Source: Pseudofabraea citricarpa (taxonomy: Eukaryota; Ascomycota; Leotiomycetes; Helotiales; Dermateaceae). From it: DNA of 64,000 bases. Numbering within the stretch: the stretch's first letter is position 1; each line of letters starts with the position of its first letter. The stretch lies in assembly GCA_029641185.1 (NCBI GenBank), contig JAPWGK010000030.1, positions 310,001 through 374,000 of the forward strand, written 5' to 3'. A model generated the notes under the pieces. That model saw only the letters and a program-made list of their open reading frames with translations, was not told the origin of the DNA and searched no databases. Position numbers and translations under genes: made by a program. Positions 1 through 12,280 of the stretch are shown here, piece by piece.

Positions 1-64
1 ATTCCCGTCTTTTTAATTAAAAGTTTTAACATCAATTATCATAAAAAGGAATAGGAAATCATAC

Positions 65-367
65 ATTACTACAACAGGCACCGTTGACACATGGAGTTCC
101 TGGTGCACAGGTTCCAGTTGGAAGCTCTTGTCGTTTTCTGAGAGTCTCGTCTGAACTTTGTCCAAGAAGAGCTTTGATTAAAGGATTGACTGTTACTCCA
201 GAGATGTTTTGAAATCGGGGAGTTGAATTCGAGTGCACAGCAAAAAGAGGCTTGTAAAGAGCAGTACCATTCAGCACGATATGATGTGTCGTCTGGTTGG
301 TTTTATTAAGGGCAAGCACAAAAGGAAGGACTGTTAAAAACAATGCCAAACGAATAAGAGAAGCCAT
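65..367 (-). CDS. GH18 subgroup-C chitinase, N-terminal exon (partial, runs off left edge)
   Basis: This exon opens a secreted chitin-active protein. ATG at 367 gives a hydrophobic leader (about 20 residues, MASLIRLALFLTVLPFVLA). A spacer with NKT, NQT, NGT, NST and NIS glycosylation sites follows, then a dibasic RKR and the start of a type-1 chitin-binding (hevein/CBM18) domain, seen as GTCAPGTPCVNGACCSN. The frame then meets a good donor (GTATGA, first base at 64), so the rest of the gene lies left of the window. The leader, spacer and CAPGTPC..GACC pattern are what I know from fungal subgroup-C GH18 chitinases, the killer-toxin-like type, which degrade chitin outside the cell. The catalytic domain is not visible, so the GH18 call is inference, helped by the divergent LysM neighbour. 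The upstream in-frame start at 379 is TTG and was not used. Confidence 0.7.
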
Positions 368-1700
368 CCTCTGCAACAATGAAGTTGAAGGTGTAGATCA
401 GATTGAGGGGCAGAGCGAAGGCTTTAGATTTCATCTTCCCCTGCACACCACATGGAGGTATGACTATCTTGACTTGCCACGGGCTGAACCCGGCGATCAA
501 CAATCCTGGCACTGTGATGCAGGTGATGCTAGACAGTCTTGACATAAAATGGCCTCATGGTCGGCCGGTATATATGCCAAGAACATAGCTGCGAAATGTG
601 GGCAGAAAATACAGCTCATTTCTTCGATCCTCGCACAAGTGTGGATTGGGGAAAGAAAATGGAAGGGGTACTTGTTGCCGGAAAGAAATATTGAGAAGCC
701 CGATTCCGATTATCCCTTCAATGGGATATACCGTTATATTGTCGGGGTCTTTCTCCGGAGTATGAAGCGAATCAACGGTGCTCTGACTGAAGATCAGCTC
801 AAGCAAGACGCGTTCCTGAATCCCTGCCCGGTTGAAAAATATCCCATGTAAGGGGTACAGTTAGGACTCAGAGAACTAGTAAACTGAAAAGAGAATGAAA
901 TACCTTGAAGCTGCCCACAATTTGCCGAACATAAAATTGGCCAAGGCGGAGATAGCCCTGTAGATTTGGATAAGCGTCGGGGTGGACGCACCTAGATTTA
1001 TCCGAATAGCCCTATGATTCCTTGTATAGTGGATTCCCCCATTAAATGGAATTCTCTATTGGTGAAAAGAGTTAGGGTTGCAGTTTAGGTTTCTCCCGCG
1101 TTTCAATACCACTGAAGTCTAGGCCGTGCTGTAATCGTGGAGATCTCTACCCTTTGAAAGAGTGGGCTTTCGTTCCTCTGACCGCCTCTCCCAGAGCGGC
1201 ATTCAAGAAATTGAGGTTCTCCTCAAGATGAGACACTCAGGTGTTTTTTTTTTTATCGTACCCAGCCAGCTTCAATTGGGTTTCTTCGCTTTACAACTTT
1301 TCTCGTCTCAGTATAGCCAATCATAGAATGCCTTGATATTTAACATCTGCGTAGGTTAGAAATAAGTACGTAGCACGGCATATATGATACGAAAATAAGT
1401 TATTCCTTACTAATATTTATATTTAATCTAAAATATCTGTAGATTCAATAAGACTTAGTACCTTGCATGCCAAGGTGACTCAAATATGCGGGCCCTGCTG
1501 ACTGCATCGGACATTATCCTTACTCCTCGGGCCCTATCTCAGCTGATTATGCTTAAATCGCCGCTCTATCATATTTCCATGGTTGATTGAATTATCAAAA
1601 CTTTCCGGGCGACTTTTCGGGCGACTTTTCTTTAACCCCTCGTCTGTCGTTCGTTCCTTCGTTCCTTTGTTAGCTGTGGTTATTGACTTCAGTCGCGAAA
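368..1700. promoter_or_regulatory. Divergent intergenic region between chitinase and LysM genes
   Basis: About 1.3 kb separates the two start codons, which point away from each other. It should hold both promoters. I see no convincing gene in it; the open frames on both strands between 400 and 990 lack family motifs and overlap each other. The 1340-1480 part is AT-rich. A TTTCCGGGCGACTTTTCGGG direct repeat with C/T-rich sequence (about 1601-1650) lies shortly upstream of the LysM ATG. Confidence 0.5.
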
Positions 1701-4388
1701 ATGTCATTTATTTCACGAGTAACAGCTCTGTGTTTGTTGATAAGCTTCGCAGATGCTTCTTTTCATATTTATGATTATATAGATCCAGTTGGATTGCTAG
1801 AGGCATTCGGAGTGTCAGAGCAATGCCTCGCAGCATTGTAAGCTAAATTATCAACACCTCAAGCATCGGGATATACTCATCGTCATAGGAATTCTACCAT
1901 AGACTGCGACTACAACACAGCTGTCCTGGCAGCTCAAGGAGTAGATAATTCATGTTAGTATACTTCTAATTGATGAAGGTTGTTCTAATTTCTTCTCAAG
2001 ACTGGTTTCCAGAAAATGTTACAACCTTATGCACAGCAGGTTGCTCCAGCTCACTATCGAACTGGCAATCCTCAGTGGAAACCCGCTGTGATGGTGAGAC
2101 TGTCAACTGGAGTGGTACAGTAGTACTTGCTGAGGTTGAACCTGTAATGTGGAGGACTGGCTATGACCTTGCATGTATGCAAGATAGGTTTGTCAACCTC
2201 CATAATATTGCCTGAGAATCTACTCATAATTTCATAGCAACCAAAACTGGTGCCTTCTAGACTCCCAGACTTGGGAAGGAAGCGACTTTGTAAGGTATGT
2301 AATAATTTCTGAAAATTTAGATATGGCCAAATATTGAATGGAATACTCTAGATGGGATCCAGATGCATGCAACAACGAGGATCCGGCTGAGAATCCTGCT
2401 CGATGTAATGAGACTGATTTCACAACTGCTGAAATCTCCCCTGAGATGATGTCAATAACTAGAATCTATGATTCTTCGCTAGTAAGTATCACAATCTTAA
2501 GAAAGCTGAAATACGGACTGATGATTCTTGTAGTACTGTAGCGAATGCTTCATTAAGTTATGGCGACAAAGATTGGTCTCACCATTGCTTCCTGACAGCG
2601 AGTTCACGGATTATCTACTAGAACAGTATGAGGATATACAGGCAAGTTGTGAGACCAGCCTTCCTGTGGAGACATACAGCAAGAATCTGCTTGTCAGCAC
2701 TCCTGTAGCTACAACAGCGACTACGGCAACTGCAACGGATGCCACAATCACCACTCCCCCCACAGCAATTGCGACATGTTTAGGTCAGGTTGTTGAAGCC
2801 GACTCGGAGAATCTATTTACTTGCAATGACATATCAGATCAATTCAATGTCACCACAGGTGACGTTAGAATGGCAACTAATGATTACTGGTGTCAATTCA
2901 ACACAACCATATGTTTACCACTTCCTTGTGAACTGGATACTGTTTGGGATTCCCCGAGTTGCGAGAATCTAACCACAAGATATTCTACAGAAGAAAATCA
3001 GATTGATTTGACTCAATTTCTGTTCTGGAATAAGGCTATACAGGGTAGCTGTGGTTCCTTGGCTATAGGACAGCGAGTTTGCAAGAGGTGCGTGTTGCTC
3101 ATATCTATTTTGATCAAGCTTTGAGCTGATTTTGGCCTCGATCCTAGTCCTCCAGGTGGCCAGTACGTTCCATCGGCGACCATTGTTGCTCCGACAGCCT
3201 TAGGATCATATTACACCACTGGTAAGATAAATCAGTACAAATTGGGGGAAGGTCTTTTTTGACATAAAATTCAGCAACTGCGTCAATGCCAACGCAAACT
3301 GGAACGGTAGAAAGCTGTGGGCTGTATTACAATGTGGTCTCTGGGGATACAGTAAGTTTAGCCTCGCAAAGTTTGTATATACTAAGCGCTAACAATATTA
3401 GTGTAATGGTGTTTGCCTTAGATTGTAAGCATCAATCATTGTCAGAGATATTCTTGCTTACATGCGCGTAGCGGACTCAACACGACACTGTTTCATGACT
3501 TGAATTCTTATGTAACTTTAACTCTGCGGCTTATCGAAACCTAGTTGGCTAATCATTCATAGCTCAATGACCAATGCACTAACCTCTGGCTTGACTCTGC
3601 TGTTTGTGTAGCTCCAGTTTCAAAAGGACCGGCAACCACTGATGGTACATGTGGGCCATCACATAGCTATGCCACATGCGATGGTACAAGCTTTGGCACG
3701 TAAGTTTTACATAACATGCCGCAAAACGGATTATATCTAACTTAATACAACAGATGCTGTTCAACGAGTGGATATTGTGGCAGCACTTCTGACTACTGTA
3801 GTGCGGACAGCTGCTACTCAGGAGCCTGTGAAGCTCCCGACACGGCTACAAAAGACGGCAGTTGTGGGCCATCTTATGGAGGAACCACATGCACAAATCC
3901 AAGTTTTGGAAAGTAAGTGACTCCTGATAGAATTCAAGTGCTTTTATCCCATGAAATATACTGATGGAGAATAAAGCTGTTGCTCAATCTACGGATTCTG
4001 TGGAAGTGGCACAGACTACTGTAGCGCTGGTGTATGCTACTCTGGTGCCTGCGAGACCGACAATGGAAGCCTCTCAACCGACGGTTCATGCGGACCCAAC
4101 TTCTCTGGCAATAAGACCTGCACGGGAACGCAGTTTGGAAGTTGTTGTTCTACTTCCGGCTACTGTGGTAGCACAAGTGATTATTGCGGGTCGGGAAACT
4201 GCTATTCGGGTGCGTGTGAAAGCTCAACTGTTGCAGTAAGTCCAGATGGAACATGTGGACCCAATTTTGCCGGCAACTATGTTTGTGATGGCTCGAATTT
4301 TGGTACTTGCTGCTCTACATCGGGGTATTGTGGGAGTACAAGTGATTACTGTGCTGGCTCAAACTGTTACTCGGGAGCATGTACTTAG
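1701..4388 (+). CDS. Secreted LysM + four-hevein (CBM50/CBM18) chitin-binding protein, 12 exons, one in-frame stop
   Basis: ATG 1701 begins a signal peptide (MSFISRVTALCLLISFADAS). Exons, all in phase: 1701-1837, 1889-1953, 2001-2187, 2238-2294, 2352-2481, 2534-3087, 3148-3221, 3275-3351, 3402-3467, 3563-3699, 3754-3912, 3977-4388; about 684 residues. Residues 30-270 are a cysteine-bearing region usual in large fungal LysM proteins. The first LysM is near 274-380 (ICLPLPCELDTVWDSPSC, then GQRVCK) and the second near 416-466 (YYNVVSGDTCNGVC, CTNLWLDSAVC). Four hevein domains then repeat DGxCGP..FGxCCSxxGYCGxxxDYC to the end. It should bind chitin outside the cell. LysM genes of this kind sit divergently beside subgroup-C chitinases in Trichoderma (TAL6 type), as here. 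A TAA at 3426-3428 lies in frame inside the second LysM; exon 9 also ends with a weak donor (GTAGCG). The copy may be a pseudogene or have an unrecognised splice. Confidence 0.78.
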
Positions 4389-4660
4389 GCTCATCAAATC
4401 TGCAGTGTGTAAACATCCCTTTTAATTTAATTACTATAAATTAAATCGCTATATTATGATCCGTTTCTGAAGACCACCCTTCCTCTAGTGTTCAATAGAA
4501 GAATCACGAGCTGTTGGTGGAGTGACTATGAATCTTCCCATGCCATGATAAATAATCTAAGCGAGGCCATGCGCCCGATTGGTACCCTGCTGCTCAACCT
4601 CGGCTTAGTTGTAACCACGACAGGGATTAGGAGGGGAATGCCGTGCGAAGCTTATCTTGG
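4389..4660. other. 3' flank of LysM gene
   Basis: Short transition of normal base composition between the LysM stop codon and the AT-rich block; no gene seen. Base composition changes abruptly near 4670. Confidence 0.5.
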
Positions 4661-7600
4661 CTTATCTTCTTTGTAGAAACATACGCTATAAGATTCTTCG
4701 TTATATAAGCGAGTTTTATCCCTATAAGATAGCGTTCCGAGGGTATACCGTATTACTAAGGTTTTAGTAAAAAATAATATGTTAGTAATAAGATAGTATA
4801 TAAGCGAGGTCCTATAATACCCTATAATTATCACGTATTATACTAGCCCGTACTAGTCCTAATTAGGCGAAGCCTCGTATAACCTAAATAGCCTCTCTTT
4901 CTCTCTCCTTCTTTCCTTTCCTTTTATTAACCTAATTATCTTCTTATAAGTTAATCCTTAGTATTAATATTATAATACTAATAACTTTTATTAATATTCT
5001 TTTACCTTTTATATTTAATTAATCCCTTTTCTTCTATTAAATATACGCGTGCCTTACGTATTTGCTAGTATTATATACGTAAGTATATAAAGCGCGCGTA
5101 TTATTTCCTTTAGTAATAATATATAAATCTTATATAAGTATATAAGATTTATATTATTTTCTTATTAGAAATAATTTTAGTTAAGATTTTTTATTTCTTC
5201 GTTTATAATATATTTAGTAATAATAAGCTAATTAGATAGGAAAATAATATTATAGTTCTTTTAGTTTTACTAAAGTTTTTTTCTTATTCTTATTAATATT
5301 AATTAAATTCTTTATTTATAATAATAAAATACCTTAGAAAATCGAAGTTATATATTATAATACTAGTAAATCTATTAAGAAAACGATAATTAGCTAGGAT
5401 CCTATTATCTTATAATTAATAAATATTATATAAGTTATATCTTTATTCTTACTTATTTTTTTTATTCGTTTCTAATAAATATTAGTAATTATAAGAATAC
5501 TTATATATAATACTAGGGCCTAAAGAACCCTCTAGATAAGAATAATTCTTATCTAAAAGAGCGCTTAAGATATATATTTATTATTAATTATTTTTTTTCT
5601 TTATTAATAATAAATAAACGACTTTTCTAAACTTTTAATAAAAGTAATCGAGTTTATTATATAAAGTTACTCTAATATATTAGTTATAAGTTATATATTC
5701 GTTTATAATAAATAATTTTATCCTTAAAATATTTGTTTCTAATAAATATTTAGGTAAGTTAAGATATATTAGTACTTTAGATTAATCTATTATTAGTACT
5801 AATAATAAGGATTTATTATTATATAAATATACTTATAAGATAAATCTTTGTTTTTACTTATATTTTACCTCTAATAATATTATCTTCTTATTTTTATTAC
5901 TAATAAATATTTTAGGGTATTATAATAAAATTATATTATACTAAAATTATAAAGATTTTTGTTAATAATATAAATTTTATTAGCGTTCCTTATATTCTTA
6001 TAAGTTATATCTTTATTCTTAATTATTATTATTTTTTATTATTAATAAAAAAAAGAAACCTAGCTCTTATAATATTAACCTTAAGTTATTTTCTTATTCT
6101 TACTAAGTATTTATCTTCTTATTATTAAAATTTATAAATAGAAGTATCCTTATAATAACTATAAGTTATTTATTTGTTTTTACTAAATATATTCTTTATT
6201 ACTAATAAAAAAAGAACTTTCTAGATACTAAGTCTTATCTTTAAAAAATCCGTATTACTAATAAAAATAGCTTTTTCTCTAATAAAATTATTAAGACTAA
6301 AGAAATTAGTAATAATAAATATAATAAAGATATTATTAATAATAAAGAATCTAAGGATACTACTATTAAAGGATAATCGTTTATAATAAAGTATTAGATA
6401 GGTAAGTAGGCTTTTTTTTATTACTAAAGATAATATCTATTTATAATTCTTTATTCTTACTAAAGAATTTAAGATATTATAAAAATTAAGATAAAAGTTT
6501 ATTTTTAATAATTTCTTTTACTTTATAAATAATTCTTAATAAAAATCTTTATTAAGAACGTAATTTTACCTTAAGTATATAAAAAATTTATAGTTTAATT
6601 ATTTATTATAAACAAAAAAAAAAACTTTTTATTATTATATAATATATTTGTTATAAACGTGTTTTTATCTTTTTTATAGATAACTATAATTCCTATTATA
6701 GGTAGGATAAACCCTTATACTCTAGTATACTAGGTTTATAAAATCCTCTTACCTTTATAAAGGATTATTATTAATACTAATTAAATATTAAATAATTATA
6801 AGAGTATTAAAAGTAATAGACTAATTACCCTAATTATATATATTTAAAAGATTTTATCTTTCTTCTAAATATAACTATTAATATTCTCTATAATAAAAAG
6901 AATATATATTATATAAATGATAATCTTTATTAATATCTAGTATATTTTAATAAAAGTATTTAGTAAATAATCTAATATCCTATAAATATATATTAATAAT
7001 AATATATATATATTATTTAAAACGTATTACTTACTAAGTATTTATTCTTAAGTAAAATACGATTATATATATTTATTTTATAAAATAAGAAATCTTAAAT
7101 AATCTTAGACGTATTAATTTATTTAAGTAATACTTTTACTAGATCTAAATAAGATACTTTTAGGTTAAAATATAAATAAAAATCTTTAATACTTATATAT
7201 TATTAGTAATAAGTTTAAATCTTTATTATTAACGTAAAACCTACTTTTATATTAATAGGTTTTCTAAAATAATAAATATAACTTAATATACCTTATTATA
7301 ATATTAAGTATTTTAATATAATAATATTAAATTTATAATACTTTATTAAAACGAAGTAAACAAGTAAAAGTAAATATATAAATATACTAGATTATTTTTT
7401 ATACTTAATAACCTTCTTAATTAAAGTAATTTTTATTTCGAATAAGTTAATATAAGAAAAAAGCTTAAGAGATTACTTAATTATACTTATAAAGTTATTT
7501 TATTTCTAATAATATAAGTACTTTTAAGCTAATAGAAACCTCTTCTCTAAGAACCTATAATAAAGTATTATTAATAATAGGTTATATATTTAATTATAAT

Positions 7601-10410
7601 AAATATATATTTTCTTCTTTTTTAAGGCTTTTATATAATAAGTAATTATAAGAGAATCTAATAGGTTCTCTTAAAACTCATTTATACTATAAATTTATAC
7701 TTATAATATTACTTTAATTAGACGTTTATAAGTATATATAAACTAGTTACTAATAATACTTCTTATTTTAATAATATAAGAATAAAAACTAGAATACTCT
7801 CTTATTTTAGACGTATTAATAAACTTCTTCTTTTATAATAAAAACTTTAGGGCTTTTTTTCGAATAATTCCTTTAGAAGAAAGATTACTTAGATTTTTAT
7901 AAGTATTTATAATTTATTTATAAATAATCTAAGGATATTTTTTAGTAATATAATTTAAGAGTAAAATCCCTTTTATATAATTAATTCTTATAAATTTAAG
8001 AAAGTTTTTATAAAGTTTATTCTAATATTAGTAATAATATATTAATCTAATCGTTTTAAGTAATAAAAATTTTAGGATTATCTTTTATATAAATTAATTA
8101 TTCTTAGTACTAAAGTATCTTTAGATCTTTTTTAAATCTTTCTAATCCTTTTCTTAAGATCTAATAATTCTTTATCTTTAAGCTTTTTTTTATATATTAT
8201 AATTACTTAAAGATTATTAAGATCCTCTTATAATTCTATATTATTTTTGTTTATTTCGCTTAATTTTTTAGTAAATTTAGGATTAAATTTAAGAATCCTT
8301 TTATTCTCGTTTAAAATAAAATTCTCTTAGATAAATAAAATAAAAGTTATTTTTCTAAATTAGATCGAATAAAATATAATTTTTAGAAATATTATAAGCG
8401 AGTTCTTCTAATTTTTAAAAGAAAATTAAAAAAATAAAAAGTCGAATTTACTAAATTATATGAAAGACTCGGTTTTATTATTAGTTTTTTTAGCCTTACT
8501 AATACTTAGTATTATCTAATTATTTTTAACCTAAATATTTTTGTTTTATTTAAAGAATCGTACCTTAATATTATTTTTTAATTATTTTATATAAGTTTTT
8601 TATTAGAAATGAAATAATAGATATTCTTTTATTAATTTCGATTTTAAGTCTTATAATAAATACTCCTAAAACTCCTTCTAAGAGTTCTTCTAAGGATTCT
8701 TCTAAGAGCCCTTCTAAGAATCCTTCTAAGAGTCCTTCTAAGAGTCCGAAGAAAATACCTAATCTAGTTAATTATCTTTTATAATAAGTAAATAATAATA
8801 GCTTACCTATAAAAGCTTTTATAGCTCTTATATATAAGGTTAATTAAGATACTTATTTAGAATAATAAAAAAGCGTTTTAAATACCTAGGTATACGAGTT
8901 TATTTAAGTTAGTCGGGTCTTATATTTATAAAAGGCTAAGGAATTTATATAAGTATTAATATCTTTATTAATAAATAAAATTAACTTTTAAAGTAAATAA
9001 TTACTTCTAGATTAAGATAATAATAATATTATTATTTATAAGTATAATTATATATATACTATAAATTATAATTATTCTTTTAAGCCGATTACTCCTATTA
9101 ATAATATATAATCTAGTTCTTAATTATTAATAACTTTATTAAGATTAATATAAGAGATAAATTCTTTTATTATAAACAAATAAGTAGATATAAGTATAAG
9201 TATTTTATTACTAACTAAAAAAAGATAATATAAATATATAATTATATAACTATTAATATTTAACTTCTAGTATATTAAATATTTTATTTCTAAGAAGGAA
9301 ATCTTAGATCTACTAATTACTTCTTTATATATAATAAATATAAAAGATATTATTAATTATTAGACTACTAGTTCTAAGCTAATAATCTAAGAGAGAAAGG
9401 TTAGATTAATATACTAGAAAAAGTTATATTAGTTTAAGGATCCTAATATATAAGTTATAATTAAAGCTTAATAGGATAAATAATATATAAGTAATAAGCT
9501 TTTGTTTATTTATTTATTACTAACAAGTATAACCTAGTTTTTTTATATTATATAAGTCGACTAAGGATAAGATTAGGTATAATTTTAGGTATTTTATAAT
9601 ATTACTTCTAATAATACTAGAATTATTATTAAATAAAAAATATCTTAGACGAAATTAGTTAATAATATATATTAATATTATAAAAAGTATAATTATTAAG
9701 ATTTTTTACTTACTAGAACGTATAAAATATAACTTTTATTTATAACTATAAAAGAAAGAAGATTATTTAGAGGAAATCTTATATAAAAGGAGACTAATAT
9801 TACTTATTTATATTATACTTTAATATTTATAGAAACTCTTAATTCTTAGAGTTAGCTTATTAGATATTAGTATAATATAAAGAGAGTTTAAGTTTTATAT
9901 ATTTGTTATAAACTATTATTTTCTTATATTATAAACGAAGAAAATATATTAAATCTATTATTATCGTATTTTTTTCTTTAGACTTTAGGGTTTTAGTACT
10001 TATATTATATAAATATACTATAAAAACGAAAAAATTCTTACCTTAAAAAATATATTAATAATATATTTATATAAGTAAAAGAAAATCTAAAAATATTACC
10101 CCTAAAAAAAATTTTACGCCTCTAGCGCTATAGATTTAAATAGGTTTAAATATATTTAATAATTTAAAACTAGAGTAATCCTACTATTATATTATAAAAA
10201 GGTAATACTTTATATAATTATTATAATTATAATTATTTCTATTTATTCTAATATAAATCCTTATTACTAATACGCTCTTATATTAAGGATTTCGACCGTG
10301 CTATACTAGTTAGGGGCCCTTATAGGTATATAGGCCTCTTACGCTACTACGCTTATCCCGTTTTAGGTTATAACGTATCTTTACGCTTAAGAAACCGTAC
10401 GTCTAAGCGG
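4660..10410. mobile_element. AT-rich block, RIP-degraded transposon relic(s)
   Basis: About 5.7 kb is almost pure A/T with dense stop codons in all frames, and no frame is open beyond background. CA and TG dinucleotides are nearly absent while TA is in large excess; CC, CT, CG and GC still occur here and there. That selective loss of CpA/TpG is the known mark of repeat-induced point mutation, which acts on duplicated DNA such as transposons. The edges are sharp (near 4670 and 10400). A 12-nt tandem repeat at 8671-8753 is the only stretch that still looks coding. I found no convincing terminal repeats or target-site duplication, so the element class is unknown, and more than one nested element is possible. 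Confidence 0.85.
8671..8753 (+). repeat. 12-nt tandem repeat (CCTTCTAAGAGT) inside the RIP block
   Basis: About seven degenerate copies of a 12-mer read in one frame as (S/P)-S-K-(S/D/N), a Ser/Pro/Lys tract. It is less AT-rich than its surroundings because the unit has no CpA to mutate. It could be a linker of the former transposon polyprotein. Confidence 0.6.
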
Positions 10411-10729
10411 AAAATATAATCAAAGTAAATGCTACTGTAGATGCAGCTTGGGATATAGCGAAGATCCTTGTCATGGCGGCGGGTAGGGTGTTAATATTCA
10501 CGCTTATTAACGCCACGTCCGATGTACCTGCAGAACCAAAATTAATCCTTTGGTGACGGGCCCCTTAAACGTGCGCTACATCCGAGTAGGAAAACCTGTC
10601 GGATATACAGGTTTGCATTCCTGCGGACCTTTGATCAAGCTCAGAAGAGCCTCCACTCAGAACACACCCACCCAACCACCAACCCTTCTATCTCCGCCTT
10701 TCGAGAGCTTCCAGGCCTGTTATCGTGTC
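10411..10729. other. Upstream region of the orphan gene
   Basis: Normal composition resumes here. It presumably contains the promoter and 5' UTR of the gene starting at 10730. The frame remains open upstream to 10550, but the first good ATG context (TGTCATGG) is at 10730. Confidence 0.4.
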
Positions 10730-12280
10730 ATGGCTGCCGTAAACACGCCCGGTCAGTTCGATCCCCAAAGATGTGCAGAGCTGCACAACGACATTATACG
10801 TAGGGGCTGGGAGGGTAGCGGTCAGGATTTCGAGGACGCTGAATTCCAAACCTGGTGGGATCGCTACGGCGAAGATTGCGATAATGAAGGCATCACGCCG
10901 CGCTTGGTTCCTCAAGTGATCGAGTTTTTGAAGAACGCTCTGTATGTTGACAGAGAATTGAAAGAGCCTGACGCCGCTTATCAGAATTTCTTTTACTACC
11001 TGAGGGATTTGTCTTTGCCAGCAACAATTCTTTCCGAGAGTTTCATTCTTGAAGGTCTAGATGAGGAACCTCCAAGATATGTGCTTTTGTATCAAGCCAC
11101 CGATCTCAAAAGCCATCCTTGTGGTGTCATGTTAGTAATTCCATACTATTCGTAGAGTTATGCGCTGATCTCTACCTGTAGTTTTGATCAGCAGACTTTG
11201 AAAGCAAGAACAGTCTTCTCAATCACCATCGATGACACCATTGTCGATGAAAGATCTAGACCATGGGTGCCATTACAGAATATCTTGGAAGCTTATCTTG
11301 AGATGATCGAGCTTGGAAAAATTACCATTGCCGATAGCGAATCCGATTCGGAAGATGAGGCGGATGATGGCGAAGACAAAGTTGCTATGGAACAGACCCC
11401 ATGGACCCTTCATCCACACAGCAACGCTATTCTGGAACGAACTCTTGATGCATATAAAAAGCTCTTGGGAGTAATCGAGGAACGTGTGCCTAATTCACCA
11501 CGTGGCTCGCCCCCATCTTCTCCTCCAAGCAAGCGACAGCGAACATCATCGACAGGTTCTGGGACAGGGGAATCTTCTTCCCAGCTTGCGTCCGATCAAA
11601 TCACTTCCGATCTAGTATCTTCCAATCAAGCACCAGAAAATAGCTTTGTTATCAAGTTCCTGCGCAGTGCTCAACAGCCAGGCAACAAATCACTTAAATA
11701 CATCGCCCCTGGTATCAAGCTGCCAAGTGAACAGGACCTCTCCAACCAACCGTTTCGCGACATCAACTACTTGACTAGCAATTCTTACAATCCAATCTTA
11801 ATATTCCCAGGAGTAGAGAATGAGGATGTCGCTTCAAACACCACATTCCCTGATGATAACCACAATCCATTCAAATATCCCTACAATCAGGATCGGTCAT
11901 CATACCCCAGTGGTTTGTGGATTACTGAGTCAAGCCTCGATGGCGATTCATTTGATGATGCGTGCCGCCTTCTGCTTCCACGACATGCTATTGATAGAGG
12001 TGAGGGCACTGAGCATCATGCTAAGAGTGCTGATGGATTTGTTCTCGAGAATCGTGATGGAGAAGGGCTTGCTGCTGGTCTGTATCAGACGAGTTGTAAT
12101 CCTTACATCCCAAGACATGAAGTTGAAGTGTTCCGCGTGCTGGAGAATTGGATACAGCTTATTGAGCAAGGCACTTGGGAGGTTGATCAGCATGGTGTCT
12201 GTGGTGGAATTGAAAAATGGGCGGAGGCTGATCAAAGCGAAGATATGAGTGCTCGGTATCAAGTCCCGTTTACATGGTGA
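10730..12280 (+). CDS. Hypothetical protein, acidic with Ser-rich linker
   Basis: Two exons (10730-11130 and 11182-12280, intron GTTAGT...CTGTAG) give 499 residues. I do not recognise the family. The N-terminal 170 residues look globular (MAAVNTPGQFDPQRCAEL..., many W, Y and F). A very acidic stretch follows (DSESDSEDEADDGEDK), then a Ser/Pro-rich linker with KRQR, which may be a nuclear localisation signal. The C-terminal 200 residues are again folded-looking and end YQVPFTW. No signal peptide or membrane segment is seen. It lies 0.3 kb from the RIP block and converges on the APH-like gene. Both exons keep frame across the junction with even coding composition, so the gene is probably real. 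Confidence 0.65.

Noticed and set aside
297..851. Plus-strand frames antisense to and beyond the chitinase exon
   Set aside because: Shadow or short frames without leader, motif or suitable composition.
3425..3445. A 21-nt GTAAGC...CAG intron that would remove the LysM in-frame stop
   Set aside because: It is far shorter than any other intron here (42-345 nt) and too short for spliceosome assembly.
4670..10400. Terminal repeats of a retrotransposon around the AT block
   Set aside because: Only a 10-nt match in inverted sense (ATAACCTAAA) was found near the two ends, which is within chance in AT-rich DNA.
4660..10410. Mitochondrial DNA insertion (NUMT) because of the AT content
   Set aside because: No mitochondrial protein frames or tRNAs are visible, and CA/TG loss points to RIP instead.
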